Part shown: piece by piece, positions 28,569-36,517 of the stretch | Numbering within the stretch: position 1 is the stretch's first letter | Layout of the letters: each line of letters opens with the position of its first letter | NCBI RefSeq assembly: GCF_019145375.1 | Contig: NZ_JAHSTX010000001.1 | Coordinates: 4,365,501-4,429,500, forward strand | Direction of reading: 5' to 3' | Length of the DNA: 64,000 bases | Source of the DNA: Pseudomonas triticicola | Lineage (GTDB): Bacteria; Pseudomonadota; Gammaproteobacteria; Pseudomonadales; Pseudomonadaceae | Made by a program: the position numbers and the translations under genes | Notes under the pieces: generated by a model | The model's input: only the letters and a program-made list of their open reading frames with translations | Told to the model about the DNA's origin: nothing | Databases searched by the model: none

Positions 28569-28637
28569 AAAGATCGCCGCCTTCGCCAGCTCCTGCACAC
28601 AGCCCCCTGTAGGAGCCGCCGCAGGCTGCGATCTTTT
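28569..28637. repeat. Palindromic repeat, AAGATCGCAGCC type
   Basis: AAAGATCGCCGCCTTCGCC and its imperfect complement ending GCTGCGATCTTTT lie between oscA and sbp. A hairpin in the transcript could separate oscA expression from that of sbp. Confidence 0.75.
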
Positions 28638-28641
28638 GATT

Positions 28642-28824
28642 TCAACCCGGTTGTTTACCGGGTTGCTGCAAACGAAATTTCTCTTTGCGTTCGATCTGTA
28701 CGACTTGCGCGTTGTGCACAGTGATCTCCACCGCGCCGAACCGCAGATCGCGCAGGGCGCTCTGGATTTCCCGCAAGATGGTGCTTTCGTCCTGACCGTC
28801 AACGCTGCGAAGGGATGCGCTCAT
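28642..28824 (-). CDS. oscA: OscA (DUF2292/YezD family) small sulfur-starvation protein
   Basis: A 60-residue protein without membrane segment. It reads ESTILREIQSALRDLRFGAVEITVHNAQVVQIERKEKFR in landmark pieces, the DUF2292 pattern of an amphipathic helix followed by two beta strands. The start at 28824 has AAGGAG, and the 26-codon extension does not. In P. corrugata, oscA lies upstream of sbp and is needed when sulfur is limiting, notably under chromate. The biochemical function is unknown. A striking palindrome 83 bases upstream is a likely CysB site. Confidence 0.9.
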   Translation of the reverse strand: MSASLRSVDGQDESTILREIQSALRDLRFGAVEITVHNAQVVQIERKEKFRLQQPGKQPG

Positions 28825-28906
28825 GGTGCTGCTCCTTTGAAGGGGAATTGCCTGGCAGTGGGCGGCACTGCGTTCGGCGTGGGAGCAATATAAGAGAGGC
28901 ATGGAT

Positions 28907-28931
28907 ATTCTTAAAAAGACTATTTAAGAAT
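28907..28931. promoter_or_regulatory. ATTCTTAAA-N7-TTTAAGAAT palindrome upstream of oscA-sbp
   Basis: Perfect 9-base arms with a 7-base spacer, next to a TATATT -10-like hexamer at about 28888-28893 on the minus strand. TTC/GAA half-sites just upstream of a -35 region are typical of CysB-activated promoters. A possible TTATATAA string flanks it. Regulator inferred. Confidence 0.55.
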
Positions 28932-29002
28932 GTTTATATAACCAGAAAATAATATGAGAGACGGCAAGGGGTTTGCGCTGATTTGAAATCGTCAAGAGAA
29001 CT

Positions 29003-29097
29003 TGTGGCGAGGGGATTTATCCCCGATGGACTGCGTAGCAGTCCCATTTCTTGGGGCCGCTACGCGACCCAACGGGGATAAATCCCCTCACCACAAG
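29003..29097. repeat. Palindromic repeat, GTGGCGAGGGGATTTATCCCC type
   Basis: Near-identical arms to the repeat at 23171-23264, with the inner CTGCGTAGCAGTCCCATT and GGGGCCGCTACGCGACCC hairpin. It lies between the oscA promoter region and the 3-prime end of the GGDEF-EAL gene. Confidence 0.85.
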
Positions 29098-29122
29098 GTC
29101 GGTGATAGCCATATAGGCCTAT

Positions 29123-31054
29123 TCAGCCAATCAATGGCGTTTTCGCCCAATCAAGCCGATCCGCAGACACCGGCCGCCCAAACCAGTAGCCCTGCCCCAG
29201 ATCGCATTCCTGCGCCAACAGGAATGTCGCCTGCTCAGCCTGCTCGATCCCCTCGGCATGCACCTGCATACCCATGCTCCGCGCCAGCGCGATGATCACC
29301 CGGACAATCGCCACGTCATCCTCATCCCACGGCAACCCGGCGACGAAGCCCTGATCAATCTTGAGTTTCTGCACCGGCAGGCGCTTGAGCCGCAGCAACG
29401 ACGAATAGCCGGTGCCGAAATCATCGATGGCCAGACGCACACCCAGCTCGCGCAAGCGATGCATCTGTTCCAGCGCCACTTCTGGATCATCCATCACCGC
29501 GCTTTCGGTAACTTCCAGTTCCAGATACGCCGGATCCAGCCCCGTGTCGTGCAGCACCTGCGCCACCTGCTGATAAAGCTCACGCCGGGCAAACAGCCGC
29601 GAGGAGACATTCACCGCGACGAACGCCAGCACCACACCGCTCTGCTGCCATTGGCACATCTGTCGGCAGGCCTGCAGCATCACCCAGGCATCGATCTCGG
29701 CGATCAGCCCGGTGCGCTCGGCAATCGGAATGAATTCCGCCGGCGACACCAGCCCGCGCTGCGGATGCTGCCAGCGCACCAGTGCCTCGACGCCGATCAG
29801 ACGGCTGCTGTGCAGGTCATGCACCGGTTGGTAGTAGACGCGCAACTCCTCCTGCTCCAGTGCACGGCGCAGCTCGAAGGCGATTTCGACCCGTTGCTGG
29901 GCATGGGCGGTCAGTTCTTCGGTGTACAGCGCGTAGCCATTGCGCCCGCTGCTTTTGGCCTTGAACAGCGCGCTGTCGGCATTGCGTAACAACTGCTCGG
30001 CGCTGAGGGCATCGCTGGGAAACAGGCTGATGCCGATGCTCGCGTTGATGAACAGTTGATTGCCATCTACCAGCACCGGCTCCTTCAACGCGTCCAGAGT
30101 CCGTTGCGCCAGCGCGGCGGCCTGGGCCGGCTGTGGACAACTTTCCGCGAGCACCGCGAACTCGTCACCGCCGAGCCGTGCGAGGGTGATGCCGGGGCCG
30201 AACAATGCCTGCAACCGCGTCGCCACCGCTTTGAGCAATCGGTCGCCGACGTTATGGCCAAGGCTGTCGTTGATCATCTTGAAATGATCCAGATCGAGCA
30301 TCAGCAGCGCGCAGCCACGCTTGTGTGTCTGTGCCGACGCCAGCGCCTGCTCGGCGCGGTCGCTGAACAGCAGGCGATTGGGCAGATCGGTCAACGGATC
30401 GTGATGCGCCAGGTGTTTGAGCTCGGACTCGGAATCCTTGATCGCACTGATGTCGGAGAACACCGCCACGTAATGGCTGAGCCGGCCGAAATCATCGTGA
30501 ATCACCCGAATGGTCTGCCACTGTGGATAAATCTCGCCGGTCTTGCGCCGGTTCCAGATCTCGCCGCTCCATTCACCTTCAGCCTCAAGGGTGGCGAACA
30601 TCGCCTGATAGAAGCCCGGCGGATGATGGCCGGACTTGAACAGACTCGGCTGCTGGCCAATGACTTCGTCGCGCCGATAACCGGTGATCTCGATAAAGGC
30701 GCGATTGACGTGGACGATCAGGCCCCGGTGATCGGTAACCAGCACGCCTTCGCGGGTGCAATCGAACACGGCGGCCGCCTGACGCAGACGTTCACGGTCG
30801 CTGTGGCGCTCGCGCAGGCGGGCACCGATGCCGAGAAACCGACACAGCCGCGCCCGTGCAAGAAAAATCAGCCCGGCACTGACGGCTGCCAGCAGATAAC
30901 CGTTGATCAGTTGCCAATGGGTCAGCTCACGGGTGTCATCGAAGAATCTGTTTAATAAATGATCAGAAACCTGCAGCCATACGGCGGCCAGTACGAGGTA
31001 GAGCAGCGCTGCACGCAAGGCATCGCGGTAAGTCGCAGACATTCGGTCGTCCAT
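29123..31054 (-). CDS. PAS-GGDEF-EAL c-di-GMP enzyme (PipA-like)
   Basis: A 643-residue membrane protein. Two membrane segments lie near residues 12-30 and 47-66. A PAS domain follows (about 90-205, EGVLVTDHRGLIVHVNRAFIEITGY in part). The GGDEF domain at about 215-380 has an intact RLGGDEF motif but no RxxD inhibitory site at the expected place. The EAL domain at about 395-640 has GVEALVRWQHP, EVTESAVMDD and DDFGTGYSSLLRLKRLP. It probably degrades c-di-GMP and may also make it. Gene order (sbp, oscA, this gene, desA) matches P. aeruginosa, where the homologue was named PipA. The symbol is withheld because the assignment rests on recalled synteny. Confidence 0.9.
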   Translation of the reverse strand: MDDRMSATYRDALRAALLYLVLAAVWLQVSDHLLNRFFDDTRELTHWQLINGYLLAAVSAGLIFLARARLCRFLGIGARLRERHSDRERLRQAAAVFDCTREGVLVTDHRGLIVHVNRAFIEITGYRRDEVIGQQPSLFKSGHHPPGFYQAMFATLEAEGEWSGEIWNRRKTGEIYPQWQTIRVIHDDFGRLSHYVAVFSDISAIKDSESELKHLAHHDPLTDLPNRLLFSDRAEQALASAQTHKRGCALLMLDLDHFKMINDSLGHNVGDRLLKAVATRLQALFGPGITLARLGGDEFAVLAESCPQPAQAAALAQRTLDALKEPVLVDGNQLFINASIGISLFPSDALSAEQLLRNADSALFKAKSSGRNGYALYTEELTAHAQQRVEIAFELRRALEQEELRVYYQPVHDLHSSRLIGVEALVRWQHPQRGLVSPAEFIPIAERTGLIAEIDAWVMLQACRQMCQWQQSGVVLAFVAVNVSSRLFARRELYQQVAQVLHDTGLDPAYLELEVTESAVMDDPEVALEQMHRLRELGVRLAIDDFGTGYSSLLRLKRLPVQKLKIDQGFVAGLPWDEDDVAIVRVIIALARSMGMQVHAEGIEQAEQATFLLAQECDLGQGYWFGRPVSADRLDWAKTPLIG

Positions 31055-31189
31055 GTCCCTACAAAAAGGTTGGAATTATAGGTCAAGAAACATTCAGCGA
31101 CTTCTTATCTGAAAGGGCGACTGGTTTTATCTGTGTGCTTAGTGATAATGCAACGGCTGTTTTTATCTTTATCGAGGGCCCTATAGCCT

Positions 31190-32374
31190 ATGTGGTACGA
31201 AGGTTTTCTTGGCTTGTCGGCCTGGTCACTGGTCGCGGTCACCCTGCTGATGACCCATGTGACGATTGTTGCCGTCACGGTCTATCTGCACCGTTACTCG
31301 GCCCACCGCTCGCTCGAACTGAATGCGGGTCTGAAGCATTTTTTCCGTTTCTGGCTGTGGCTGACCACGGCGCAGAACACCCGCGAGTGGACCGCCATCC
31401 ACCGCAAACACCACGCCAAATGCGAAACCGAAGATGACCCGCACAGCCCGGTCATCAAGGGCCTGTCCACGGTGCTGCGCACCGGCGCCGAGCTGTACCG
31501 CAGCGAAGCGCAAAACCCGGAAACCCTGCGCATCTACGGCAAGAACTGCCCGGAAGACTGGATCGAACGCAACGTCTACAGCCGCTATCCGCTGCTGGGC
31601 GTGGCGATCATGGGCGTGATCGACCTGCTGCTGTTCGGCACCATCGGCATCACCATCTGGGCGATCCAGATGATGTGGATCCCGGTGTGGGCCGCTGGGG
31701 TGATCAACGGTCTGGGCCATGCCGTCGGCTATCGCAATTTCGAATGCCGTGACGCGGCAACCAATCTGGTGCCGTGGGGCATCCTGATCGGCGGCGAAGA
31801 GCTGCACAACAACCATCACACCTACCCCAACTCCGCCAAGCTGTCGGTCAAGAAGTGGGAATTCGACCTCGGCTGGGCGTGGATCAAAGTGTTCTGCTTC
31901 CTGCGCCTGGCCAAGGTGCAGCGGGTCGCACCGATTGCCCACCGCGTCGAAGGCAAGGGCAGCCTGGACATGGACACCGCCATGGCGATCCTCAACAACC
32001 GCTTCCAGATCATGGCCCAGTACCGCAAATTGGTGATCGGCCCGCTGGTCAAGCAAGAGCTGGCCAAGGTCGATCATTCGGTGCGCCACCAGTTCCACCG
32101 GGCCAAACGCCTGCTTTCGCGGGAAACCAGCCTGCTGGAAGACCGTCATCACGTGCGCATCCAGACCATGCTCGAACACAGCCATGCTTTGAAAGTGATC
32201 TACGAGAAGCGCCTGGCTTTGCAGCAGATCTGGGTCAAGACCAGTTCCAATGGCCACGACATGCTCGCTGCCATCAAGGAATGGATTCACGAGGCGGAGG
32301 CCAGTGGCATTCAGTCGTTGCGTGACTTTGCTGACCAGCTGAAAACCTACTCGCTGCGTCCTGCAGCTGTCTGA
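31190..32374 (+). CDS. desA: DesA acyl-lipid delta-9 desaturase
   Basis: A 394-residue membrane di-iron desaturase. The histidine boxes are HRYSAHR (HxxxxH, about residue 36), EWTAIHRKHHAKC (about 75) and GGEELHNNHHTYPNS (about 205). This is the delta-9 acyl-phospholipid desaturase pattern of Pseudomonas DesA, which introduces double bonds into existing membrane lipids aerobically. The C-terminal 130 residues are a basic, helical cytoplasmic extension. Start at 31190 behind GAGGG. It is divergent from the PAS-GGDEF-EAL gene. Confidence 0.92.
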   Translation: MWYEGFLGLSAWSLVAVTLLMTHVTIVAVTVYLHRYSAHRSLELNAGLKHFFRFWLWLTTAQNTREWTAIHRKHHAKCETEDDPHSPVIKGLSTVLRTGAELYRSEAQNPETLRIYGKNCPEDWIERNVYSRYPLLGVAIMGVIDLLLFGTIGITIWAIQMMWIPVWAAGVINGLGHAVGYRNFECRDAATNLVPWGILIGGEELHNNHHTYPNSAKLSVKKWEFDLGWAWIKVFCFLRLAKVQRVAPIAHRVEGKGSLDMDTAMAILNNRFQIMAQYRKLVIGPLVKQELAKVDHSVRHQFHRAKRLLSRETSLLEDRHHVRIQTMLEHSHALKVIYEKRLALQQIWVKTSSNGHDMLAAIKEWIHEAEASGIQSLRDFADQLKTYSLRPAAV

Positions 32375-32383
32375 CCTGGCACT

Positions 32384-32450
32384 GGCTGCGATCTTTTGAT
32401 TCTGAGGATCAAGAGATCGCAGCCTCGTTGCACTCGTCAGCTCCTACACC
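32384..32450. repeat. Palindromic repeat, GATCGCAGCC type
   Basis: GGCTGCGATCTTTTGATTC and its complement GGATCAAGAGATCGCAGCC form a compact hairpin 8 bases after the desA stop, followed by a partial CAGCTCCTACA tail. It probably doubles as the desA terminator. Confidence 0.7.
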
Positions 32451-32584
32451 CCGCCGCCCGGCGGGACTCGGTAATGGCCGGGAACTTCGCCGAAAATCCT
32501 CTATCTCAATGACACTTCGCCATCCCGGCGGGTTGTCCTGTGGCCGTTGTCGACATTGCGGCGCGCCCTTTGAGATTTGTGCCG

Positions 32585-33574
32585 ATGGTCAACAACAACC
32601 AGAAAGACACAACCTTCACCCAATGGCCTGAGGCCGCGCAAACGCTGATGGCGCTGATGCATGCGCAGGGCGAAGTCGCGCGCCTGAGCGAGCGCGAACA
32701 ATTGATCAGTTCGTTGCTGGTCAGCGTCAACGCCGTGCTCTGGGCTTTCAACTGGGAAACCCGGCAGGTGCTGTACGTCAGTCCGGCCTATGAGCGGATC
32801 TTCGGCCGTTCCGCCGCGCTTGTGCTGGCTGACTACAACCAGTGGCGTGACAGCATTTACCCCGATGATCTGGAGTACGCTGAACAAAGCCTTGCCGAAG
32901 TCCTGCACCGAGGTGCGGTGGAAGATCGCGAGTACCGCATCATCGCGGCCGATGGCCAGGTGCGCTGGCTCAGCGACAAATGCTTTATCAATCGCCAGGA
33001 CGAGCCCGGGCAGCCGGTGATCATCGTCGGCATCGCCGAAGACATCACTGACAAAAAGCACATGGAAACCGAGCTGCAACGCTTGGCCACCACCGATGTG
33101 CTGACGCAAAGCAGCAACCGCCGCCACTTCTTCGAATGCGCCCACCGCGAGTTCGCCGAGGCGCGGCGCCAAGGCACACCGCTGGCCTTCCTGCTACTGG
33201 ACATCGACGATTTCAAAGTGATCAACGACAGCTACGGCCACCCCGAAGGCGACAACGTGCTGCAACGAATCGCCGAATGCGGGCGCGGCTCATTGCGCCG
33301 TGGCGACCTGTTCGGGCGGATTGGTGGTGAGGAGTTCGCCGCGGTGTTTCCCGGCTGTGCGCCGGAGATGGCCGTGCAAGTGGCAGAGCGACTGCAGCAG
33401 GAAATCCAGCGACTGCGCTTCAACCACGACGGGCAAGCATTCAGCATCACCGTAAGCCAGGGCCTGACCAACCTCACCGACGAAGACAAGAGCCTGGACA
33501 GCCTGTTCGCCCGCGCGGATGCCGCGATGTACGAAGCGAAACGGCAGGGCAAGAACCGGATTATTGCGGCCTGA
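32585..33574 (+). CDS. PAS-GGDEF diguanylate cyclase
   Basis: A 329-residue soluble protein. A PAS domain with PAC motif spans about 35-155 (WAFNWETRQVLYVSPAYERI in part, then VGIAEDITDKK). The GGDEF domain at about 165-329 contains GRIGGEEFAAVFPG and an RxxD inhibitory site (RRGD) exactly five residues before the GGEEF, so an active, product-inhibited cyclase is expected. A GTG start at 32540 would add 15 residues. The ATG at 32585 is preferred, although neither has a strong ribosome site. Confidence 0.88.
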   Translation: MVNNNQKDTTFTQWPEAAQTLMALMHAQGEVARLSEREQLISSLLVSVNAVLWAFNWETRQVLYVSPAYERIFGRSAALVLADYNQWRDSIYPDDLEYAEQSLAEVLHRGAVEDREYRIIAADGQVRWLSDKCFINRQDEPGQPVIIVGIAEDITDKKHMETELQRLATTDVLTQSSNRRHFFECAHREFAEARRQGTPLAFLLLDIDDFKVINDSYGHPEGDNVLQRIAECGRGSLRRGDLFGRIGGEEFAAVFPGCAPEMAVQVAERLQQEIQRLRFNHDGQAFSITVSQGLTNLTDEDKSLDSLFARADAAMYEAKRQGKNRIIAA

Positions 33575-33601
33575 CCCTGTTTCCACGCCTGGTGCTGTAC
33601 C

Positions 33602-33691
33602 TGTGGGAGCGAGCCTGCTCGCGAAAGCGTTTTGTCAGTGAACTCAGAGCTGAATGACACACCGCCTTCGCGAGCAGGCTCGCTCCCACAT
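33602..33691. repeat. REP pair, GCGAGCCTGCTCGC type
   Basis: Inverted REP copies 33602-33625 and 33665-33691 between the convergent cyclase and REC-HDOD genes. Confidence 0.88.
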
Positions 33692-33708
33692 TGGAATGTG
33701 GTGATCTG

Positions 33709-34920
33709 TCATTTGCGCATCCGCATCAACTCCGGCAGCCCGATCTTGAGCAACCGCGCCGTCCGGCTCTTCGCCAGCTCCTCGACACCTTCATGCTCGG
33801 TCAGCCGCGCCATCTGCGCGGCCATGTGCATCACCAGCGCCTCGCGACTGTAAACGCCACCACCGAGCTGGTAGGCCGAAGCAATCAACTCGCGCAACTC
33901 CAGCGGCAGACGCCAGCGGGTGCGCAATGCCGAGCCATAAGAAGCGCCAAACTTCGCCAACGCTTCACCGACCTCCTCCAACTCGTCCAGCTCGCCGCCG
34001 GCCTGCTGCCATTCCTGCAGGCAGCGCAGCAGCGCCAGATCACCGAGCCGATGCAGCATCCCGGCGCAATAGCAGCGCTCCTGATCCAGATCGAGCAGGC
34101 GCGCCAGCGTGCGGGCGTATTCCGCCGTGTGCAGTGACAGCCCCCAATAGCGCTCGGCGTAATCCGCCAGGCATGGATCGCTGAGCCGCGCGCTGCGTTT
34201 GAGCGCCAGGCCGAGAATCAGGTTCATGCTCTGCCCGGTGCCGAGTCGGTGCAGCGCCTGGGCCAGGGTTTGCACCGGCGCGCCGTAGTGTTGCGCGGCA
34301 CTGTTGGCGGCTGCGATCAGCACGGCGGTAATCTGCGGATCGGTGCGCACCTCTTCCTCCAGCAGCTTGAGGTCGAGCCCCTCGGGATTGAGGCTGCGCT
34401 TGACCGCCACTTGCACGTCGGTCATCAGCGGCGCGCCATCGGCCTGCTCGCGACGCCGCTCAAGGAACACCGACAGGGTCATGCCCGGCGCCAGCACCGG
34501 CACTTCGCAAACCACCGCTTCGCCAGCGTTGAGCAGCAAGCCCTGCAAGCGCTCGGTCAGGCCTTCCATGTTCAACGGTTTGGTCAGGTACGCCGTCGGC
34601 GCGAGCGGAATCGCTTCGCGCACGCTGGCGCTGTCGTTGCGGCTGCTCATCAGAATGAACGGCAACGGCGGATTGCGTTTGCGCTGGCGGACGCTGCGCA
34701 GCACATGCAATCCGTCGATGCCAGGCAGCTCCCAATCGACGATGGCCAAGTCATAGGGCACCTCGCTGAGCAACGACAGCGCCTGCTGGCCATCGGCACA
34801 CAAATCCAGGCGCGCATCGCAGCGCACATTGAGCAGCACTTGTTTGAGCAGGTCACGGGACCAGGGATCAGCCTCGGCAATCAGCACCCGGGGTACGGCG
34901 GGTAAATCAACGGCAGTCAT
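33709..34920 (-). CDS. Response regulator with HDOD output domain
   Basis: A 403-residue protein. The receiver domain at residues 10-130 has phospho-acceptor D62 in AIVDWELPGIDG and the conserved Lys in YLTKPLN. An HDOD domain at about 160-370 (LKLLEEEVRTDPQITAVLI, then AGMLHRLGDLALLR) carries a degenerate HD-type pocket and no catalytic HD pair. HDOD proteins are non-enzymatic signalling scaffolds linked to c-di-GMP, motility and stress. A location beside gabT is, as I recall, shared with P. aeruginosa. No cognate kinase lies nearby. Confidence 0.87.
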   Translation of the reverse strand: MTAVDLPAVPRVLIAEADPWSRDLLKQVLLNVRCDARLDLCADGQQALSLLSEVPYDLAIVDWELPGIDGLHVLRSVRQRKRNPPLPFILMSSRNDSASVREAIPLAPTAYLTKPLNMEGLTERLQGLLLNAGEAVVCEVPVLAPGMTLSVFLERRREQADGAPLMTDVQVAVKRSLNPEGLDLKLLEEEVRTDPQITAVLIAAANSAAQHYGAPVQTLAQALHRLGTGQSMNLILGLALKRSARLSDPCLADYAERYWGLSLHTAEYARTLARLLDLDQERCYCAGMLHRLGDLALLRCLQEWQQAGGELDELEEVGEALAKFGASYGSALRTRWRLPLELRELIASAYQLGGGVYSREALVMHMAAQMARLTEHEGVEELAKSRTARLLKIGLPELMRMRK

Positions 34921-35006
34921 GCGCGCTCTCCTTGCAATGCCTGAACCTTAGCCAATACCGGCCATTCGTTACAGCGCAAACACCGCCGTTGTGTTTCAAG
35001 GGGCGT

Positions 35007-35033
35007 AAAAAAACCCGCCGAAGCGGGTTTTTG
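35007..35033. terminator. Bidirectional Rho-independent terminator after gabT
   Basis: AAAAAAACCCGC-CGAA-GCGGGTTTTT: a 5 to 7 base-pair GC stem with T runs on both strands. It lies about 25 bases beyond the gabT stop. Confidence 0.88.
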
Positions 35034-35055
35034 TCGAGCGGGTCACAGCAATGGA

Positions 35056-36333
35056 TCAGAGTTCAGAGAAGCACTCTTCGATGATCGCCAGGCCTTTGTC
35101 CAGTTGCTCGTCTGGCGACGTCAGCGGAACCAGCACGCGCAGCACGTTACCGTAAGTGCCGCAGGACAGCAGGATCAGGCCCTTGTCACGCGCCTTGGCC
35201 ACCACGGCAGCCACGGCAGTCGGGTTCGGCTTGTGGCTGTCGCCGTTTTCGAACAGCTCGACCGCGATCATTGCGCCCAACGCACGCACTTCACCGATGA
35301 CCGGGTACTTGGCCTGAATCGCCTTCAAACCGGTGACCAGGCGCTCGCCGACAGCCTTGCAGCGGTCCAGCAGTTGCTCTTCTTCGAACACTTCCATGAC
35401 TGCCAGGGCAGCGGCGCAAGCGATCGGGCTACCGGCGTAGGTGCCGCCCAGGCCGCCCGGAGCAATGGCGTCCATGTACTCGGCCTTGCCGCACACGCCG
35501 GCCAGCGGGAAACCGCCAGCGATGGACTTGGCGAAGGTGGTCAGGTCGGCGGCAACGCCCATCTGTTCCATGGCGAAGAAAGTGCCGGTACGGCCAGCGC
35601 CGGTCTGCACTTCGTCAGCGATCAGCAGAATGCCGTGCTGGTCGCACAGCGCGCGCAGACGCTTCATGAACTCTTTCGGCGCGACGTAGAAACCACCCTC
35701 ACCCTGAACAGGTTCGATGATGATCGCGGCGATGTCTTTCGGCTCGGCATCGTTCTTGAAAATGCGCTCGATGGAAGCGATCGAATCGTCGATGCTCACG
35801 CCGTGCAGTTCGTTCGGGTACAACGCGCGGAAGATGCCGCCTGGCATCAGGCCCATGCCCGCCGAGTACGGCACGACTTTACCGGTCAGACCCAAAGTCA
35901 TCATGGTGCGACCGTGGTAAGCGCCGGTGAACGCGATCACGCCAGCGCGGCCAGTGGCGGCACGGGCGATCTTCACGGCGTTTTCGACGGCTTCGGAACC
36001 CGTGGTGACCAGCAGGGTTTTCTTGGCGAAATCACCCGGCACCTTGGCGTTGATTTTTTCGCACAGCTCAACGTACGGCTCGTAGGCCAGTACCTGGAAG
36101 CAGGTGTGGGTCAGCTTGTTCAGCTGTTCAGTCACGGCGGCGATGATTTTCGGGTGCACGTGGCCGGTGTTCAGTACAGCGATACCGCCGGCGAAGTCGA
36201 TGAACTCACGACCTTCAACGTCGGTCACGGTGGCGTTCTTTGCCGACTCGGCGAAGATCGGGTGAATCTGGCCAACACCACGTGGAACAGCTGCGGTACG
36301 ACGGGCCATCAGTTCAGCGTTAGTCTTGCTCAT
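35056..36333 (-). CDS. gabT: GabT: 4-aminobutyrate aminotransferase
   Basis: A 425-residue PLP enzyme that converts GABA and 2-oxoglutarate to succinate semialdehyde and glutamate. The PLP lysine is in TTFAKSIAGGFPLAG (about K268). DEVQTGAGRTGTFFAMEQMG carries the conserved Asp. TTGSEAVENAVKIARAATGR binds the phosphate. Start MSKTNAELM at 36333 behind GAGGAC. It lies 184 bases downstream of gabD on the same strand and forms the GABA catabolic pair with it. Confidence 0.96.
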   Translation of the reverse strand: MSKTNAELMARRTAAVPRGVGQIHPIFAESAKNATVTDVEGREFIDFAGGIAVLNTGHVHPKIIAAVTEQLNKLTHTCFQVLAYEPYVELCEKINAKVPGDFAKKTLLVTTGSEAVENAVKIARAATGRAGVIAFTGAYHGRTMMTLGLTGKVVPYSAGMGLMPGGIFRALYPNELHGVSIDDSIASIERIFKNDAEPKDIAAIIIEPVQGEGGFYVAPKEFMKRLRALCDQHGILLIADEVQTGAGRTGTFFAMEQMGVAADLTTFAKSIAGGFPLAGVCGKAEYMDAIAPGGLGGTYAGSPIACAAALAVMEVFEEEQLLDRCKAVGERLVTGLKAIQAKYPVIGEVRALGAMIAVELFENGDSHKPNPTAVAAVVAKARDKGLILLSCGTYGNVLRVLVPLTSPDEQLDKGLAIIEECFSEL

Positions 36334-36517
36334 TACAGTCCTCATTCGCCGCTCATCGGGCGGCGTGGTTCAAGGATGAAGCGGGAGAAATCGGCGGTGG
36401 CAGCATGCGATGATCGACTGCCACGGCGTTCCTGGCCGCAGAGAAAATTCCTGTTTAAAACGACGCAAAGGGACAGCGCTCTCGTGCCCTCTGCGTTTGC
36501 AGCGATCCCTTTCCGGC

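Noticed and set aside
25072..28569. 1165-codon plus-strand open frame
   Set aside because: Antisense across cysA, cysW, cysT and sbp, all unmistakable genes, so it is a coding shadow.
27364..29122. SAM or other sulfur riboswitch upstream of the sulfate permease
   Set aside because: The gaps are occupied by palindromic repeats and a probable protein-binding site. No aptamer-like conserved pattern was recognised.
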